Positions 35,091 to 47,595 are shown, counted from the first letter of the stretch. The stretch: 64,000 nt of DNA from Hansfordia pulvinata (GCA_006538405.1 BJKQ01000005.1:2666001-2730000); one strand, 5' to 3'. The notes: generated from the sequence alone by a model not told the origin. Numbers and translations are program-made.

Positions 35091-37915
35091 GGGCTTGGAA
35101 ATATACACATGTATCACGGGGTAGGGCGCGTGTAAGCGGTGGTGGTCGCGGGTGGCGACGGAGAGGCTGACTTGCAGTGCTGCCGTCTTCGGTTCGTCAA
35201 TGTCGTGCAAATAACATAAAGACCCAGAACCGAAACAACGCAGATCACTCTTCTTTTTTATACTCGTATATAGACCCGACATGGCAGCACCAACCGCGAT
35301 AAAGTGGCGTCTTCGCAGCCTAATCGAAGCGCGCGGACCCGAACACAGGTCAAACGGCGGGATTCAGGGCCCTCCGGGTTCTGCGAATGCGAGCCGGCGG
35401 CCAGATACACCGGCCCCCGCGCGGAATTCGGGTTTGCATCGGGAAGCATTGCGCGCGCCACTCCCCGCCGGGGACAACTTTAGCCTCTTTCCGAGTAGTG
35501 TAGTCGCGTAGGGCTGGCAGAGCTGATAGAGCTGAATCCCGGCCGGCCTCACACCATCTATGCGCGCGTCGCTGTCTAGCGCCGCGTTCTGCTCGGAGCG
35601 ACGAGAGAGGGGAAAGGGCTTTGCCTCTCCAGGATCCTGCGTGTGTGTGTCGTCGTGAGCGAGCGTCTGCGGATAGATAGTGGCCGTACATCATGCCTCA
35701 TGCGGCGCTTCCACTCGTATTGCTTGCCCCCTTAATAACCTCATGGCGTGATCTGGGACATGGCAGTGCAGAGTCTTTCATGGATCTTACTCAGCCACAC
35801 ACCACAGGAACAGAGAAGAGAGTCTGATGCTTCCGTGTCGACGGCAACAAGGCATCAAACTTGTCCGGCTCAGCCGAGTCGGGCGAGGACTTGCAGAGAA
35901 TCACGTAAAGCCCTGACTGAAGCCGAAAGGTAACTCCCTCCAAAGCGCAGATCACTTCGTCCACCATCACAACATGGACAACGTTTCAATAGTATAGCAG
36001 CCCGTCAGAAGAAGCAATCCAATATCATCAGCTCTTCTCACCTCCCCTCTCGTACTGCAGCTAACCACTCCTGATGTGTGCTGGCTTGTCGGCCACGTGC
36101 CACGCCTGCAGTCATCCGTGGCTGTGCATCGGGCCCCTTGTACCACCGCGAACCGGCTCGACCGGCCACCACACGCTTCACGATCCGGGGTTGCGGAGAT
36201 GGACATGGGTAGTCCACCGGGTAGACGCAGGCAGTTTCTGATGCCCTTGCGGATCGTGTGGTTCGTGATGCGGCTCTCCTCCAGAAACAGCCAGTGTGTC
36301 TTCGCATAGCGGGCCAGATTGCATGGACTGAATGGCACACGCCGGGTTTGTCACGAGGACGAGTGGGATGGCGTCTTTGGGTTCTTCTGTAAGAGGTCGT
36401 GAGCTGTCTTGATGTCCAACCCGGGCCAAACTCGTGCAAGCAACCATCCATGTTGCAGCAGACGGTGCGGCGGTGAAGACTTGGCGGTAGATCGCAGCCG
36501 CTATACCATCGATAAATCAGTACTTTTCAAGCCATTCATGGCGCCTCGTCTTGTCTTCTCCCGGCACAGCATAATAAAGAGCAGGCCCGGCGCAGATCCA
36601 GCGCAGGTCCAGCGCAGGTCTCACGGCCAGCCCCGCCGTTTTGGCAGCACGGGCGGTCTCACAGCATGAACCAGACAGAGCCGCCGGCCGTCAAACAACG
36701 TGTGGGGAGCAGGGGCCATCGCCCGGATGCCGCGTTGGTCTTCTTCTTTCCTGCCAGTCTCTGGGAGGCCTGCCTTTTGGGTCAGTGTTTCAATTAGGGT
36801 CCACGCTTGCAACGGTGAGTATCGGAAGTCTTTTGAAGCCTGCCTGGTGGGGTCGATCAAGGTGTCGATCAACTTGATGGGTCACCACGCCGTGTGGTTA
36901 ATGACAGATGGACAGGAAGAGATCGAGCTATCGTGTGAGCAAGCGTTACCACTGTGATTAGAGCAATGTCGAAAGTAACTCCATCAACGTTGCGGCTCAG
37001 CTGGGTGGTGGCGTGCGTACCTGGCCGCTATCATCTTTAGTACCTAGGTACATTCGGTCTCAACTCTGGAACACCACTGCATTCGTTTGTGGCATCATCT
37101 GCACTGCTCAGCGTCGCCTCGCTCGTCCCCTTCAACGGCATCCACTCATGGAAGTTGATCCCCCACAAGGAGGAGCCAAACCCGCGCCAACCTGGGCGAG
37201 GTTTAGGGGGCGGCTTAGGGGCGGCTCTTGGGGCGCTTGGGCGGCAGCTATGCACCCGTGGACCTAAACTGCAGGTTGACGGCCTCTGAAGCTGGCCAAG
37301 GCTGGAGCTAATTACGCCATCCAGGCCAGCCCGCGCCCGCTAATGCCCTGCATTGGACAGCCCGTACCGGAAAGCGAGGCGCATGTACTCCGGCCGCCGG
37401 CTGTCGCCTGAGGATACGCAAGCTGCGCACCCGGGGACTTTCGCCCCTTGAAGGCCACCCGCCGGCGGCCACCACAACTCGCCCGGCAGCGCTGGCGACA
37501 CCACCCTTAACCGCTGTAGGCAAGAAAGCTGCTTCTCCTCTCCATCTTTCCCAACGTCGGCCCATCTGCTCCATGTCTCCATCTCCATCCCCATTCCGTC
37601 CTCGTCCGCCCTCATTCCACCCCTCTGCTGCCGCCGGCGCCCGCCCTCCCCTCCCCTCCCCTCCCCTCCTTGGACGCCGTGTGTCTCTCTCCTCGCCCGC
37701 CGAGCAGCGCCCCAGAACCTCGCTCATTCGCCCCCCTGACTCCGCGTCCCGCCACAACACGCCGGACCGGGCGCCCGACGGCCGGACTCGCCTAAACACC
37801 TTGCTGGGCCCGACCCCGATCGAACCCGCTTGCTTCCATCACAGCTTGACGCCGCCGCCGCCCTTCATCGGCCACCGCGACCGCGCCGCCGCCTGCAAAG
37901 GCCTCCTCTCCCACC
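34995..37915. other. Divergent intergenic region between FMO and Bud6 genes
   Basis: No gene is supported. A GA repeat (35049-35085) lies 55 bp before the FMO start. A perfect 12-bp palindrome, GTACCTAGGTAC, lies at 37040-37051. The last 350 bp is strongly CT-rich on the plus strand and is the likely Bud6 leader. Confidence 0.5.
35049..35085. repeat. GA microsatellite in the FMO leader
   Basis: About 18 GA units. It reads as CT-rich in the sense of the FMO gene. Confidence 0.95.
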
Positions 37916-40908
37916 ATGCAGGCCCCCAATCCTGCACAGCGCTCACTACAGCGTCGCTCCCCCGCGCCCGGCACCGATGGCGGCCCGCCCACGCCTCCCG
38001 GCGTCCCTCAGCGCACCATGTCGCCCGCCAACGTCCCCTCACGCGGCTCGAATGCCTCCAACAGATCCGGAAACTCGAGACGCAATCAGTCCAATGGCGG
38101 CAACCTACCCCTATCCCAGATCGAAAAGAGCGTCACCCATCTGCTCGTCGCCACCAAACAGCTACTTGAGACTCTGACCCAATGGTCTCGTGGCTCCGCC
38201 ACCGACTCCCAGGTCTCCGATGTCTACGTCCGCCTGGGCTATGAGTTCAACATGGCCTGCCGTGCCTTCACTGCCATCAACGTCGACACTTCAGACCTCG
38301 GCAACGTCCCCGAGAGCCTTCGGCACATCCTCGAGGCCACTCTGAGCCAGGAGGCCAGCACCGAGAGCCTCGAGAAATACCTGCCCCGCATCCGCGATAT
38401 CATCATCAACCTTCTCCATGGGCTCAAGCGCAAGCAGCAGAAGCTGCGCCAGAAGCAGTCTCGTGACAAGGACGGCCAGCCCGAAGACCCCGCCCTCGCC
38501 AGCCGCACCATGAGCACCAGCACCGTCGGCAGCACCAACACCGGTCTCACCAGCCTGCTCAACGAAGGCATCGAAAATGGCTATGGCGCGCCTGCACACA
38601 GCGAGCAATCCGATCGGAACTCACCCAACGGACCTTCAGGCTCGAAATCCTCTCCATCGCGCCGGTTCCAACGCGACCAGTCTCAAAACACTCTCAACTC
38701 CGAGCAGTCCACCATTTCCAGCACCACAATGCAGAACATCCCCGTTCTGCCCCCGTATCCCGGCGACGAGGCCACCATGCCTACGGGCCCCTCCAATGCC
38801 AGCTTCGATATCGACTCGTTTCCCCCTCCGCCCCCGCCCCCAAAGTCTCAACAGAGCGCGTTGGCTGCACTGCAGCGCGGAGGCGATCTTGAAAGGAGGG
38901 CGTCCGGCGATACTCAGCTTATCAAATATCAAAACATTTGGGCGCTGCCTCAAGCGGCGTCCCAATGCTCCCCACGCAGAACACGCCCATACCGAACCGA
39001 GGCCGGAACGAAGGAAGGGAGTCGCTTCGCGCAGTGCAAGTCCGGGAATCGCTTCGCCATCAGCGTGACCCGTCTGGCCAGTCCAGATCCGGAGCCGAGT
39101 CCCCCGTCCGCGTGCCTAGCAGAGTGACGGAAGAAAGCCCTGCTTCGTCGCGCTACTCCCAGCACCATGATCAATCCTCGGCCAGGGCGCCCGAGGAGAG
39201 ATTCAGGCCGAGCGCCACTCTGTCAGGGCCACTGGGCGACGACTTTCCCGTTGGAGCCGGATCGCCCGACAAGTCCCAAGCCAACAGTCCCGCCGTCGGG
39301 ACGGCACCACAATCGTCATCCCTGCAGACGACACCCGTCGATCCCCGTCCGCACACCCCTCTGGATAAAGGATCCAATGTCTTTGCTCACGGACAGTCGC
39401 CCCCTCTAGATAAGGATCTGACCCTGTTTCTTCAGTACAAGTCCAAGGTCAAGAAATTCGTCCTGCCAGAGGGCTACACTGACCTCAGCATCGGGCGGCT
39501 CCAGCTGGCCTTTATCGAGAAGTTCTCTTGGAGCACGGCGCTGAACGGCAGCGATCTGCCCGAGATCTACATTCAGGACCCCATCTCCGGCGTGCGCCAC
39601 GAATTGGAGGATCTCTCCGACATCAAAGACCGTACCGTCCTCGCGCTGAACGTGGAAGCCCTGGACGAGGTCAAGAAGCATTTCGACGACGGCTTGGGAT
39701 CATTGAAGAAAGCCATGGACGAGGTCAAGCAGAATGTCACAGACCAGGGTGCCGCGCTACAGCAAGTCTCCGACAGACAGTTGGAGACGGCCAAGGAGAT
39801 GGCTCGCATGGCGACGGCTCCGCCGCCCGCCGCCGAGGACTCGCGTCCCTCGGGCGCAGGGGCCAGCTCCAACGCCAAACTGAACCCCAGCCAAATGAGA
39901 GAGCTCCAAACGCTGCGCCGCGACCTGGCCGTCCTGCGACAAACGTATTCTAACTTCCAAACGGACATTCAGAGCTCCATGTCGTCGCTTCGAAGCAAAG
40001 CTGCCAACGTCAAGGTTGCAGCTGCCGCGGCCTCTGTACCCACGACTGAAGGCAGCAGTGGCCACGCATACGTCAAGAAAGGTCGCAAGCAGCTCAACAC
40101 GGACTCGGACCGTCTCGTCACAAAGGTCGACGACCTGCAAGATCTTGTGGAGGATCTTCGAAAGGATGTCGTTAACCGCGGCGTTCGACCTCTGCCCCGC
40201 CAGCTGGAGGGCGTGGGCAAGGATATCCAGGCGTTGACCCAGGAGCTCAAGAGAATGGAGGGCTACATGCAACGCGAAAAGCCGCTGTGGACTAAGATCT
40301 GGGAGAAGGAGCTCGAGGACGTGTGCACGGGTCGTGACGAGCTCAAGCTGATGGAGGACCTCATGGTGGACCTGCAGGATGATCTCGAGAAGGCAACGGA
40401 GACGTTTGCTCTTGTTGAGCAGGCCACCAAGGAACAGATGAAGGAGACCACGCCGACTGGGCGACAATTCTCTCGAGGCCTGCACAATCTCGGAAACAGC
40501 GCAGATCCCTCAGCTGCCAAGGAGGGCGTCTTGGGCGAAGTGAGAGCCCTGCAACCGAACCACGAGGATCGACTGGAAGCCATCGAGCGAGCGGAGAAGC
40601 TGCGCCAGAAGGAGCTCGAGGGCCGCCGCGAAAACCCGATGAAGAAGGAGCTCAAGGCCTTTGTGGAAGAGGGCAAGCTGAAGAAGAGCGGCGGGTTCGA
40701 AGAGGTGGAGCGAGCGAGAATGGCCAAGGACGACGCGATTCGCCGAGAGGTCTGGGATCGCATGAACGGGCTGTTGCCCGAGGATGGCGAGGAGGACTTC
40801 GACGACGAAGAGGACGAGTTTGACGATGCTGACGAAGAAATCGAAGGCGAAGAGGGAGAAGGGGCTGAGGAAGAGACGGACGGCGACGCGGGCGAGAGCC
40901 CGCAGTAA
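37916..40908 (+). CDS. bud6: Bud6/Aip3 actin and formin regulator (apparent frameshift)
   Basis: Bud6 helps formins nucleate actin cables at sites of polarised growth. The first 330 residues (frame of 37916) hold the N-terminal helical region, Ser/Gln-rich linkers and a Pro run (FPPPPPPPKSQQS). From about residue 500 the AIP3 domain begins (LFLQYKSKVKKFVLPEGY), followed by long coiled coils and a very acidic tail. The frame changes once, at about 38903-38907: reading GCG-TC-CGG shifts the frame back one base and gives RRYSAYQISKHLG, the segment expected in fungal Bud6 as I recall it. No splice signals could explain the change, and adding one base gives exactly 997 aa. A sequence error is the likely cause. 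ATG 37916 follows a CT-rich leader in a CCACC context. Confidence 0.88.
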
Positions 40909-41702
40909 TGTAGTGTGTATGACGGGGATCCTAGGTGTTTCTTCTGGTGCGCCCTGACTGCTCGCGAGATGACGGGCTGCGTCGTTGGAGCACCTGGCAT
41001 CTTGCGCCGTCGTCTCATCTTGCTCTTTTCTATCACCATAGCTCTGGCGTTTGGGGTTTCTAATGCGGTCGGCCGGTTTTTTGGGGCGGCTCTTGCCTGT
41101 CGGAGATACTCGAATTCATTTATCGCGGGGCGCGGCGATGTCGTTGGCGCCGGGGCGGCACTGGCCAGCCGACCTACCTTACGAAGCGTTGACGAGTTTG
41201 GTCACTAGACCGGGAGAGTGTCGATGTTGAGAATTGAAGTTCCAATCCACGCGCGGTTGGCGATGTCTGCGATGAAATGCCCGGTCCTTTCCGACTGTCT
41301 CTGACAGGGCTTGTGATGATGGCTGACTACCGGACCACTCGACTCGACAAAACAAGACTGGCACGATGCATGCTTGGACTTTGCCACAGGAGCTTCCCGC
41401 GCGACACATCGCACACGTCTACGGCACATATACAGGCAGAAAGAGAAACAGGTCACGATGCAAAACAGGGTCGACTACGAGTACTCGTGCGAGCATTCCC
41501 ATCCGCATATCCTTCTGGGTGGGGAGTACGCGTAGAGAAAGCGGCTGGCGGCGACAGATGAGGTAGCCCAGCACTCGCACCACCTTGCCCTAAGCATAGA
41601 TAGGTTTTCATCACACGTCAGGCGGGCGATAGATCTGGGTGAGTGGGGGTTTTTGGTAGCCCGTTGAGGGAGCCCATTCGTTGCGCGCGCGGACTCACTG
41701 AT

Positions 41703-41807
41703 GGGTACTCGTACAAGCCCCTGTGTTGTGTGGGGTGGCCTGTCTCCTCGAATCCGCAGTGTTTATCCCGACGCCAGCGCTGAGCATCCCAACGCCAGAC
41801 CCCTGCC
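41703..41807 (+). repeat. Left arm of inverted repeat
   Basis: Matches the reverse complement of 42148-42234. The core (CAGTGTTTATCC, then GACGCCAGCGCTGAGCA) differs by only a few bases between arms; the outer part shares TACAAGCC next to a GTAC motif. Both arms code for the same peptide in one frame, which is a consequence of the duplication. Confidence 0.8.
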
Positions 41808-42147
41808 ATTTCCCCACTACTCCACTTTACTGCTTGTACTGGAACTTCGACTGCTACTTATTCATAAGGGTGAGCACCTACTAATCATAACAGCGTCTTG
41901 CACGTCGGTCTGGCGCCCTGAAGGCGGTTCCCCTCCGGGGGGTCCTCCCCCCCTTTAGGGCTGGACCTCGAGTGCGCGGGTTCACATCTTTCCCTATCTT
42001 TTTAACGCACGAATTGGTAGCCGGGGATAAAACCAATCTGTAGCACTTTGCTATAAAATAGAGCACTTTGCTATATAGGATCATGAAGTACCGGTACTTT
42101 GTATGGATATTCTAGACGCCGTACCATGCCATAAGGAGCATTTTCTA

Positions 42148-42234
42148 GCAGGGGTGTGGCGTTGGGGTGCTCAGCGCTGGCGTCAGGATAAACACTGCGC
42201 TCGAATCGAGCGTGGCTTGTATACTCGTACGTAC
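42148..42234 (-). repeat. Right arm of inverted repeat
   Basis: Inverted copy of 41703-41807. The 340 bp between the arms contains a direct repeat, AGCACTTTGCTATA (near 42043 and 42061), and no transposase frame. The whole could be a foldback or MITE-like relic of about 530 bp; no target-site duplication was identified. Confidence 0.7.
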
Positions 42235-42480
42235 GCGCGGATAGCTTGTGACTGATGAAGTCGGTAAGCTTCTTATTAGTGGCCGTGGCCTTATTCAAGA
42301 TGTCGTCGACTGTGGCGAAACTGGTGAACCACGTCGGCGCAACACGCGGCCGGACCCGGGGTTCTTTCGGGGTGGCCCTCGCTGACTGGCTGGCTGGGCT
42401 GGGCTGGCCGTGTGGGCTGGGCTCAGGCGAGTAGGTGAGGCTGTGCTGAGCTGTGCTGGGCTGTGACGTGACGTGACGTG

Positions 42481-42481
<1 letters not shown>

Positions 42482-42510
<29 letters not shown>
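42482..42510. repeat. GT dinucleotide microsatellite
   Basis: About 14 uninterrupted GT units. Confidence 0.95.
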
Positions 42511-42512
<2 letters not shown>

Positions 42513-44266
42513 TGTTCTACCGAGGGCCAGCGGGGTGTGACAAGGTCGGCTGGTCTTTTGGTCGCGACCGAAGCGGGCTCTATCGTCGAGTTGTACGTGT
42601 TTTTTTTTTTCGAGGTGAAGAATTTGACAGACATGCTTGGTAGACGAGGCTTTTGTGTCTGCCGACGTCCTGACTGGCCTGAATGAGAGTGTGGTTCTCA
42701 TGCGCATTGCCTGCATGCAAAGTGGCATGCATGAATCGTTGAATGGATGAGTCTTTTTCTCCCCCCTTTTTTTTTCTTCGTTTCTCCGCCCGGCTGGTCT
42801 ACTTGCGGAGGATTCTGAAGAGCGTGGGCGCACTGCTGGTTGCTTGCCTGCGTCAGCCGCACCTGCGAGTAGCTGGGCAGTTGATGAAGGTGCTTGAGGT
42901 CCTGTGTGTCCATGGATGGTTGGGAGATGACGATGTATCCTTGGAGGGGTGCGACCTCAACCCCCAGTTCGTTACGTGCGCTGGGCCCTGGGCTGGACGG
43001 AATTGATGCCCATGTACGAGTACCTCGGCTGGTGGGGGCGGCCAATTCTGAGCCAACCTGGGATCTAAATGTACTTTGGGCGCATGTACTCGTACTCTTA
43101 CCAAACCTGACGTCTTGAACTGCCCGCATGGCCCAACCAGCCAAGATTGGGAAAGTCGATGCCGGCCGTCCAAGTTCTTGACCCTCAGGCAAAGTCTGTA
43201 CGAAGACAGGTCTGCGGCCTTGCACTTACATTGATGGAATCATTGGTAGCTGGCAGACAAATTAGAGCCCTGCCCGTTATCATGTGAGAAGGCCCCAGAA
43301 TCGGACAGGGACCTTTGATTCAGCTGATGAGCAACGATCGATGGATTAATAAGGTGGCCGTTGAAGTCTCCCAGGGGCGGGACGACATGCAGGACACCCC
43401 GTGTATACCTCTTCCGCTGCAGAGCGCTCGGGGCCCGTGGACGTACCTCTCATCGTGGCATTTGGTACCCTTCGTGTGTCTGGAGGGTTCAGTCGGCAAT
43501 GAATGGGACCTGGCTCAGAGACCCGGGCTCATCCTGGCCTGAGCGTGGGCCGGATTGGACAGCAAGCCAGGTCAGATTTCGCAAATCAACAACGGCTCAC
43601 CCTCCATACATCCCACCCTTGCCATGTGTATGGCGATGGGAGCGCGGTGCATTCGATGGCATTGGGTCGCCATTGGGTTCGTGGCCTCAGCCCGTCGGTG
43701 GGAGCCGGAATACATGGGCCAGCAGCCTGCACTGGTTGGTGAAAGCCGGCTTGCGTGTAGGTAGGTTAGGTACATCAATGTGAGGCTTGTAGGAGGTAGC
43801 CCGCGGGCGGTTTGGATGTAGAGTAGAGGCCTATCTACCTTACCTTAGATAATCCATGGCAGCGGCCCTACCTGGATATGTACCGGCATCGTTGATTTGG
43901 GCGCTCACCACCGCCGCCCCTCCCCTCCTTCCTCGCACACCACCACCATCACCGCTTGCTCGCCGGCGTCCTTCTCTCTTTTTCCCTTTCTCTCTTCCCA
44001 ACTTTGCCCTGCTTTGCGTCCGGCACGGCACCCTCCTCTCGCATTGCATCGCACTCCATCCTATTGCTGTCCCCCGACTCTGCACAGCGTCATCATCATC
44101 GCCATCGCAGACAGCCCGATCCCGCCCCACCGCAAGAGCAGGCAGGCCGGTCCTCCCGACCCCTCCACTTTGCCCTCCTGCTCCCACCCGGCGGCCATCT
44201 TCGCCTGCGTGTGCTGCCCGTCGCATTCGCAGCCTAAACCCCGCCGCCTCGACTCGACTCGCCGCA

Positions 44267-45903
44267 ATGCCTGGTCCCGACTCTCCCAACGAGGGCCCCT
44301 CCTTCGAGCCCCCCCAGCTGCCCCCTGGCTGGATCGCGCAATGGGATGGCGCCAGCAAGAAATACTACTACGTCGCCATCTCGACCGGCACCTCCCAGTG
44401 GGACACGCCCACCCATCCTGCCCCCGGCGGCACTCCCGCTCCTGGCCATGAGCACCCCTACGGTGTCCCCGGCCGCCAGGAGCTCATCACTCACCCCGAC
44501 GGCAGCCAGACCGTCAAGCACCCCGACGGTCGCATGGAGCCTGTCCTGCCCCCTGAGGCCACTAGGGGCGTCGACGGCCCTGGCGCGGACCGAGGGCTTG
44601 GTGTACGTCACGTCGCAACCCGTCCCTCTGACCTCCCGGACCCCCCAAACCACTTAAATGACCCAAGCTGACCACCCATCGCCCCATCCACAGAGTCTCG
44701 CTACGAATGCCCTTCTGAACCAGGTCACTGGCGGCCACAGCAAGCCCCACGGCAGCTCCCACAACGGCGGACACGGCTCTGGGGGCGGCTTGGGAGGCCT
44801 CGCGGGCCAGCTTATTGGCGGCCTGAACAGCCACGGCGGACACGGCAGCGGCAGCGGCGGCAACCACGGAGGCTCTTCTGGCGGTCACGGATCCAGCGGT
44901 GCCGGTAAGCTCGTTGGCCAGCTTGCGTCTGGACTGTTCTCCCAGGGAAGCAAGCCCAGCCACTCGCAACCCCAAAACTACCACGGCGGCCAATCGCAAC
45001 AACACTCGGGCGGAGGTGGCCTCGCTGGCACCGTCATGGGCGGCGTGGCCAATGTCTTTGGTGGTGGCAGCCACGGCGGTCAATCGGTAAGCATCACAAA
45101 ACCCGAGCTATATGCCTCATTGCCCCTCAAGGGCAAAAAGCGCAAGGGATCCTACACGGCTCGCAGGGACTGACCCAACCTCAGCAGAGCCACGGCTACG
45201 GCTATTCTGGCTCAGGCCAGTCAGGCGGCTACAGCGGACAGGCCCCTCCCACCTCTTACCAACCCCCCAACGCCTCGACTGCCGCCTACAGCTCGCCCTC
45301 GCCACATCAACACCAGCAGCAGCATTCGTCATCTTACAGCTCCCCGCCCCAGGGCGCCGGCTCTTATGCTCACGCACAGCAAGGAACGCCGTCTTTCCCT
45401 CCACCGCCTGGACAGCAAGGAGCACCAGGCTACCCGCAGCACGGTGCCCAACCCGGAGCTATGCCCGGTGCGCACCCGTACAACACCTCCCCTGGCCAGT
45501 CGCAACATGGCGGGCATTATGGCGGCATGCCCCCGCCTCCGGCACCCGTCCCCGGTGCGGGATACGGACACAGCCCCGGGCCGCAGGGCCATGGATATCG
45601 TGAGTAGCATCGACAGTCATGTCCGAATCTCGCGTCGACAGCTTCGGCGAGAACGACTCAATCTGACAGTTTTGCAGCTCAACAGCAATACGGCACCCCC
45701 TCGGGCAGTCACCGTACGGGGGATCTCAGCAGTACGCTCAACCCCCCTCGGGATACAACCCCCAGTACGGCAATGTTCCGCCGCCGCCCCCTGGAGGCCC
45801 TCACGGATACCAGGGCCAGCCCTACGGAAACGGGCCGCCAGTGGCCGCCCAGTCGCACCCGCACCACCAAGGCCACCCTGGCGGATACCCTGGAAACTGG
45901 TAG
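44267..45903 (+). CDS. WW-domain protein with Gly/Gln/Pro-rich tail (apparent frameshift)
   Basis: Exons are 44267-44602, 44694-45086, 45185-45599 and 45678-45903. Residues about 17-50 are a WW domain (LPPGWIAQWDG, YYYVA, SQWDTP) with both Trp present; WW domains bind Pro-rich ligands. A HPDGSQTVKHPDGR segment follows, then a Gly/His/Ser-rich region and a Gln/Pro/Tyr/Gly-rich tail likely to be disordered. In exon 4 the frame QQQYGTPSG must shift at about 45703-45706 (GGG run) to continue as QSPYGGSQQYAQPPSGYN, which matches the tail composition and ends at TAG 45901. Adding one base gives exactly 456 aa. Without it, the tail becomes Arg/Thr-rich and ends at 45910. The exact function is unknown. 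Confidence 0.8.
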
Positions 45904-46605
45904 GACGTAAACGATGGGTATGGTATCTGGTAGCATATGTACTCCCACCCAGTCCTGCCCCATTGAAACCACATCATAGAGGTTGTCAGGACGAAAAAGT
46001 TGGTGTCACAAGAGCACCTGAGCCTCCGGCACTGACCGAGCATTGACCACTACCCGTGTCTATGGGACAACGATCTCTCCCGGCGAATCACTGTGGCGGT
46101 GTCACGGCTAATAGAGTCTTCGCCCAGTTGGGAGTACCAGGGAAATGGTCTCTCCGGTTCGTCAGGCCGCGAGGCTGCTCTGATCTGTCGATTCGCGGCT
46201 GACGTTGCCCGCGATTGTCGGAGTCCCACGACGGCATGGCCCGGTAAGCCAAAGACTGACGAATCGCCCTTGGAATATATATAGCAGAAGCGAGAGAGAA
46301 GCATCTGTGGGCGATGACATAATGGAAAACAGAAGCATGAGATACGACAGCGCGGGGATTACCTGAGACGAAAAGTTCCCGTTTTTTTGATGTATGCTGG
46401 TTATGAGTTATGATACCGGGGGTCGCCAAGGGGAGCGACTCTTTTCGTTTTCGTTTTCTTTTTGTTTTTCTCTTTGTTGGATTCATTATAGACAGGAATG
46501 CAGCATCTTACACGCCCGACGGATAAAAAAGACAGCAAGAAAGGTACGCAGTTTTCGAGTCGCATTTTTTTGGTTCACGGATCACTGCTTCACTGGCTCT
46601 TTGCC
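45904..46605. other. Convergent intergenic region
   Basis: Shared 3' flank of the WW-domain gene and the minus-strand membrane protein gene. No gene or clear terminator structure is seen. Confidence 0.5.
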
Positions 46606-47595
46606 TCAGAGCTTCTTCTTCTCCCCCGCAGGAGGGCTGGGTTGCCGCGCCACGGCGTGGAGCGATGCGGCGACACGGCGCCCAATGAGCAGGGACGCCA
46701 CGGCAACGATGACGATGTAGAGGACGGTCGGGAGCAGCGAGCGCGGCAGGACGTTGAAGAGGAACGGGTCGAGGATGATGTCGACATGGACAGGGGGCAC
46801 GTGGTGCATCAGCGCCGTGTCGGTGGTGAAGTAGTCTGCTGCGGCGTAGATCTGGAGGAGGAGGGTTGTGGAGGAGGAGGAAGGGGAGGGCGCGTCATCA
46901 TCCTCGGACCCCTTCTTGGCGATGGGCTTGTTCGACTTGATGTTGACGTGCTGGACGGGCGGCGGGGCGGGGCGGCTCCCGCCTTGGACGTCGCCGAAGA
47001 TGTCCTCGTCATCGCCGAAGAAGTCGCCCCAGCGGCCGAAGACGTCCTGCGGGGAGGCGACGGCGACCTGGCGCTGGAGCGAGTAGTCGGTCAGCTCGCG
47101 CAGGAGGTCCGGGTCGGAGGCGACAGCCGAGGGCGCGTGGGTCCGCAGGGTGAAGGCCGTCGGTTGCTTTTTTTCGTGGAGGCCATGACGAAACATGTCA
47201 GCGGGGCTCTTTGGAAGAGGATAAGAAGTGATCTGGGAGGGGGGAACTCACCGTCGCAGCCCAACACACGCGCACCTCGTACCGCCGCCCCTCCTCCAGC
47301 CCCGCCAGGACGAGCCAGGTCGGCCGGCCGAGGGCGTCGGCCGGCTTGCCCGTCTTGGAGGTGGAGGGGAAGCTGGCGGGCAGGCGAGCGCGGAGCTGCG
47401 CGGGGCCGGCGGCGGCGTCGAGGGTCAGGGCGTCGAGGGGCGCGGTCACGCTGTCGTCGATGGGGGATGGGCGTCGGGGGCGGCCGGGGCGGGGCCTAGG
47501 AAGATTGCCTTCTCCGTGTTGGCGTGCGCCGGGGTGGAGGAGAGGAGGAGCAGGGGGAGGAGGGAGGCTGAGGCGAGAGAGGGCGGGAGCTTCAT
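46606..47595 (-). CDS. Predicted type I ER membrane protein, unknown (apparent frameshift)
   Basis: Exons are 47595-47252 and 47166-46606. The start gives a signal peptide (MKLPPSLASASLLPLLLLSS, then TPAHA). The luminal part contains RRYEVRVCWAATQPTAFTL, a beta-strand-rich look, and a DVF-rich acidic segment. A single membrane helix lies near the C-terminus (PTVLYIVIVAVASLLIG) after a DPFLFNVLPRSL segment, followed by a short cytosolic tail ending in KKKL, which may act as an ER-retrieval signal. The signal-peptide frame and the body frame differ by one base at a five-base run (47462-47466 on the plus strand, CCCCC in gene sense); adding one base gives exactly 301 aa. The intron acceptor is AAG, less usual than YAG. 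The layout suggests a conserved fungal ER protein, but I cannot name the family. Confidence 0.7.

Larger units (their letters stand above)
40909..44266. other. Intergenic region with inverted-repeat element
   Basis: No gene is supported. It contains the inverted repeat at 41.7-42.2 kb, a GT microsatellite at 42482-42510 and three GTACTCGTAC 10-mers. The final 400 bp is CT-rich on the plus strand and is the leader of the WW-domain gene. Confidence 0.5.

Noticed and set aside
41965..41985. tRNA/SINE-like B box (GGGTTCACATC)
   Set aside because: No matching A box or cloverleaf could be drawn around it.
42071..42634. 187-codon minus-strand frame over the inverted repeat
   Set aside because: It includes the GT microsatellite and one repeat arm; no transposase or other domain is recognisable.
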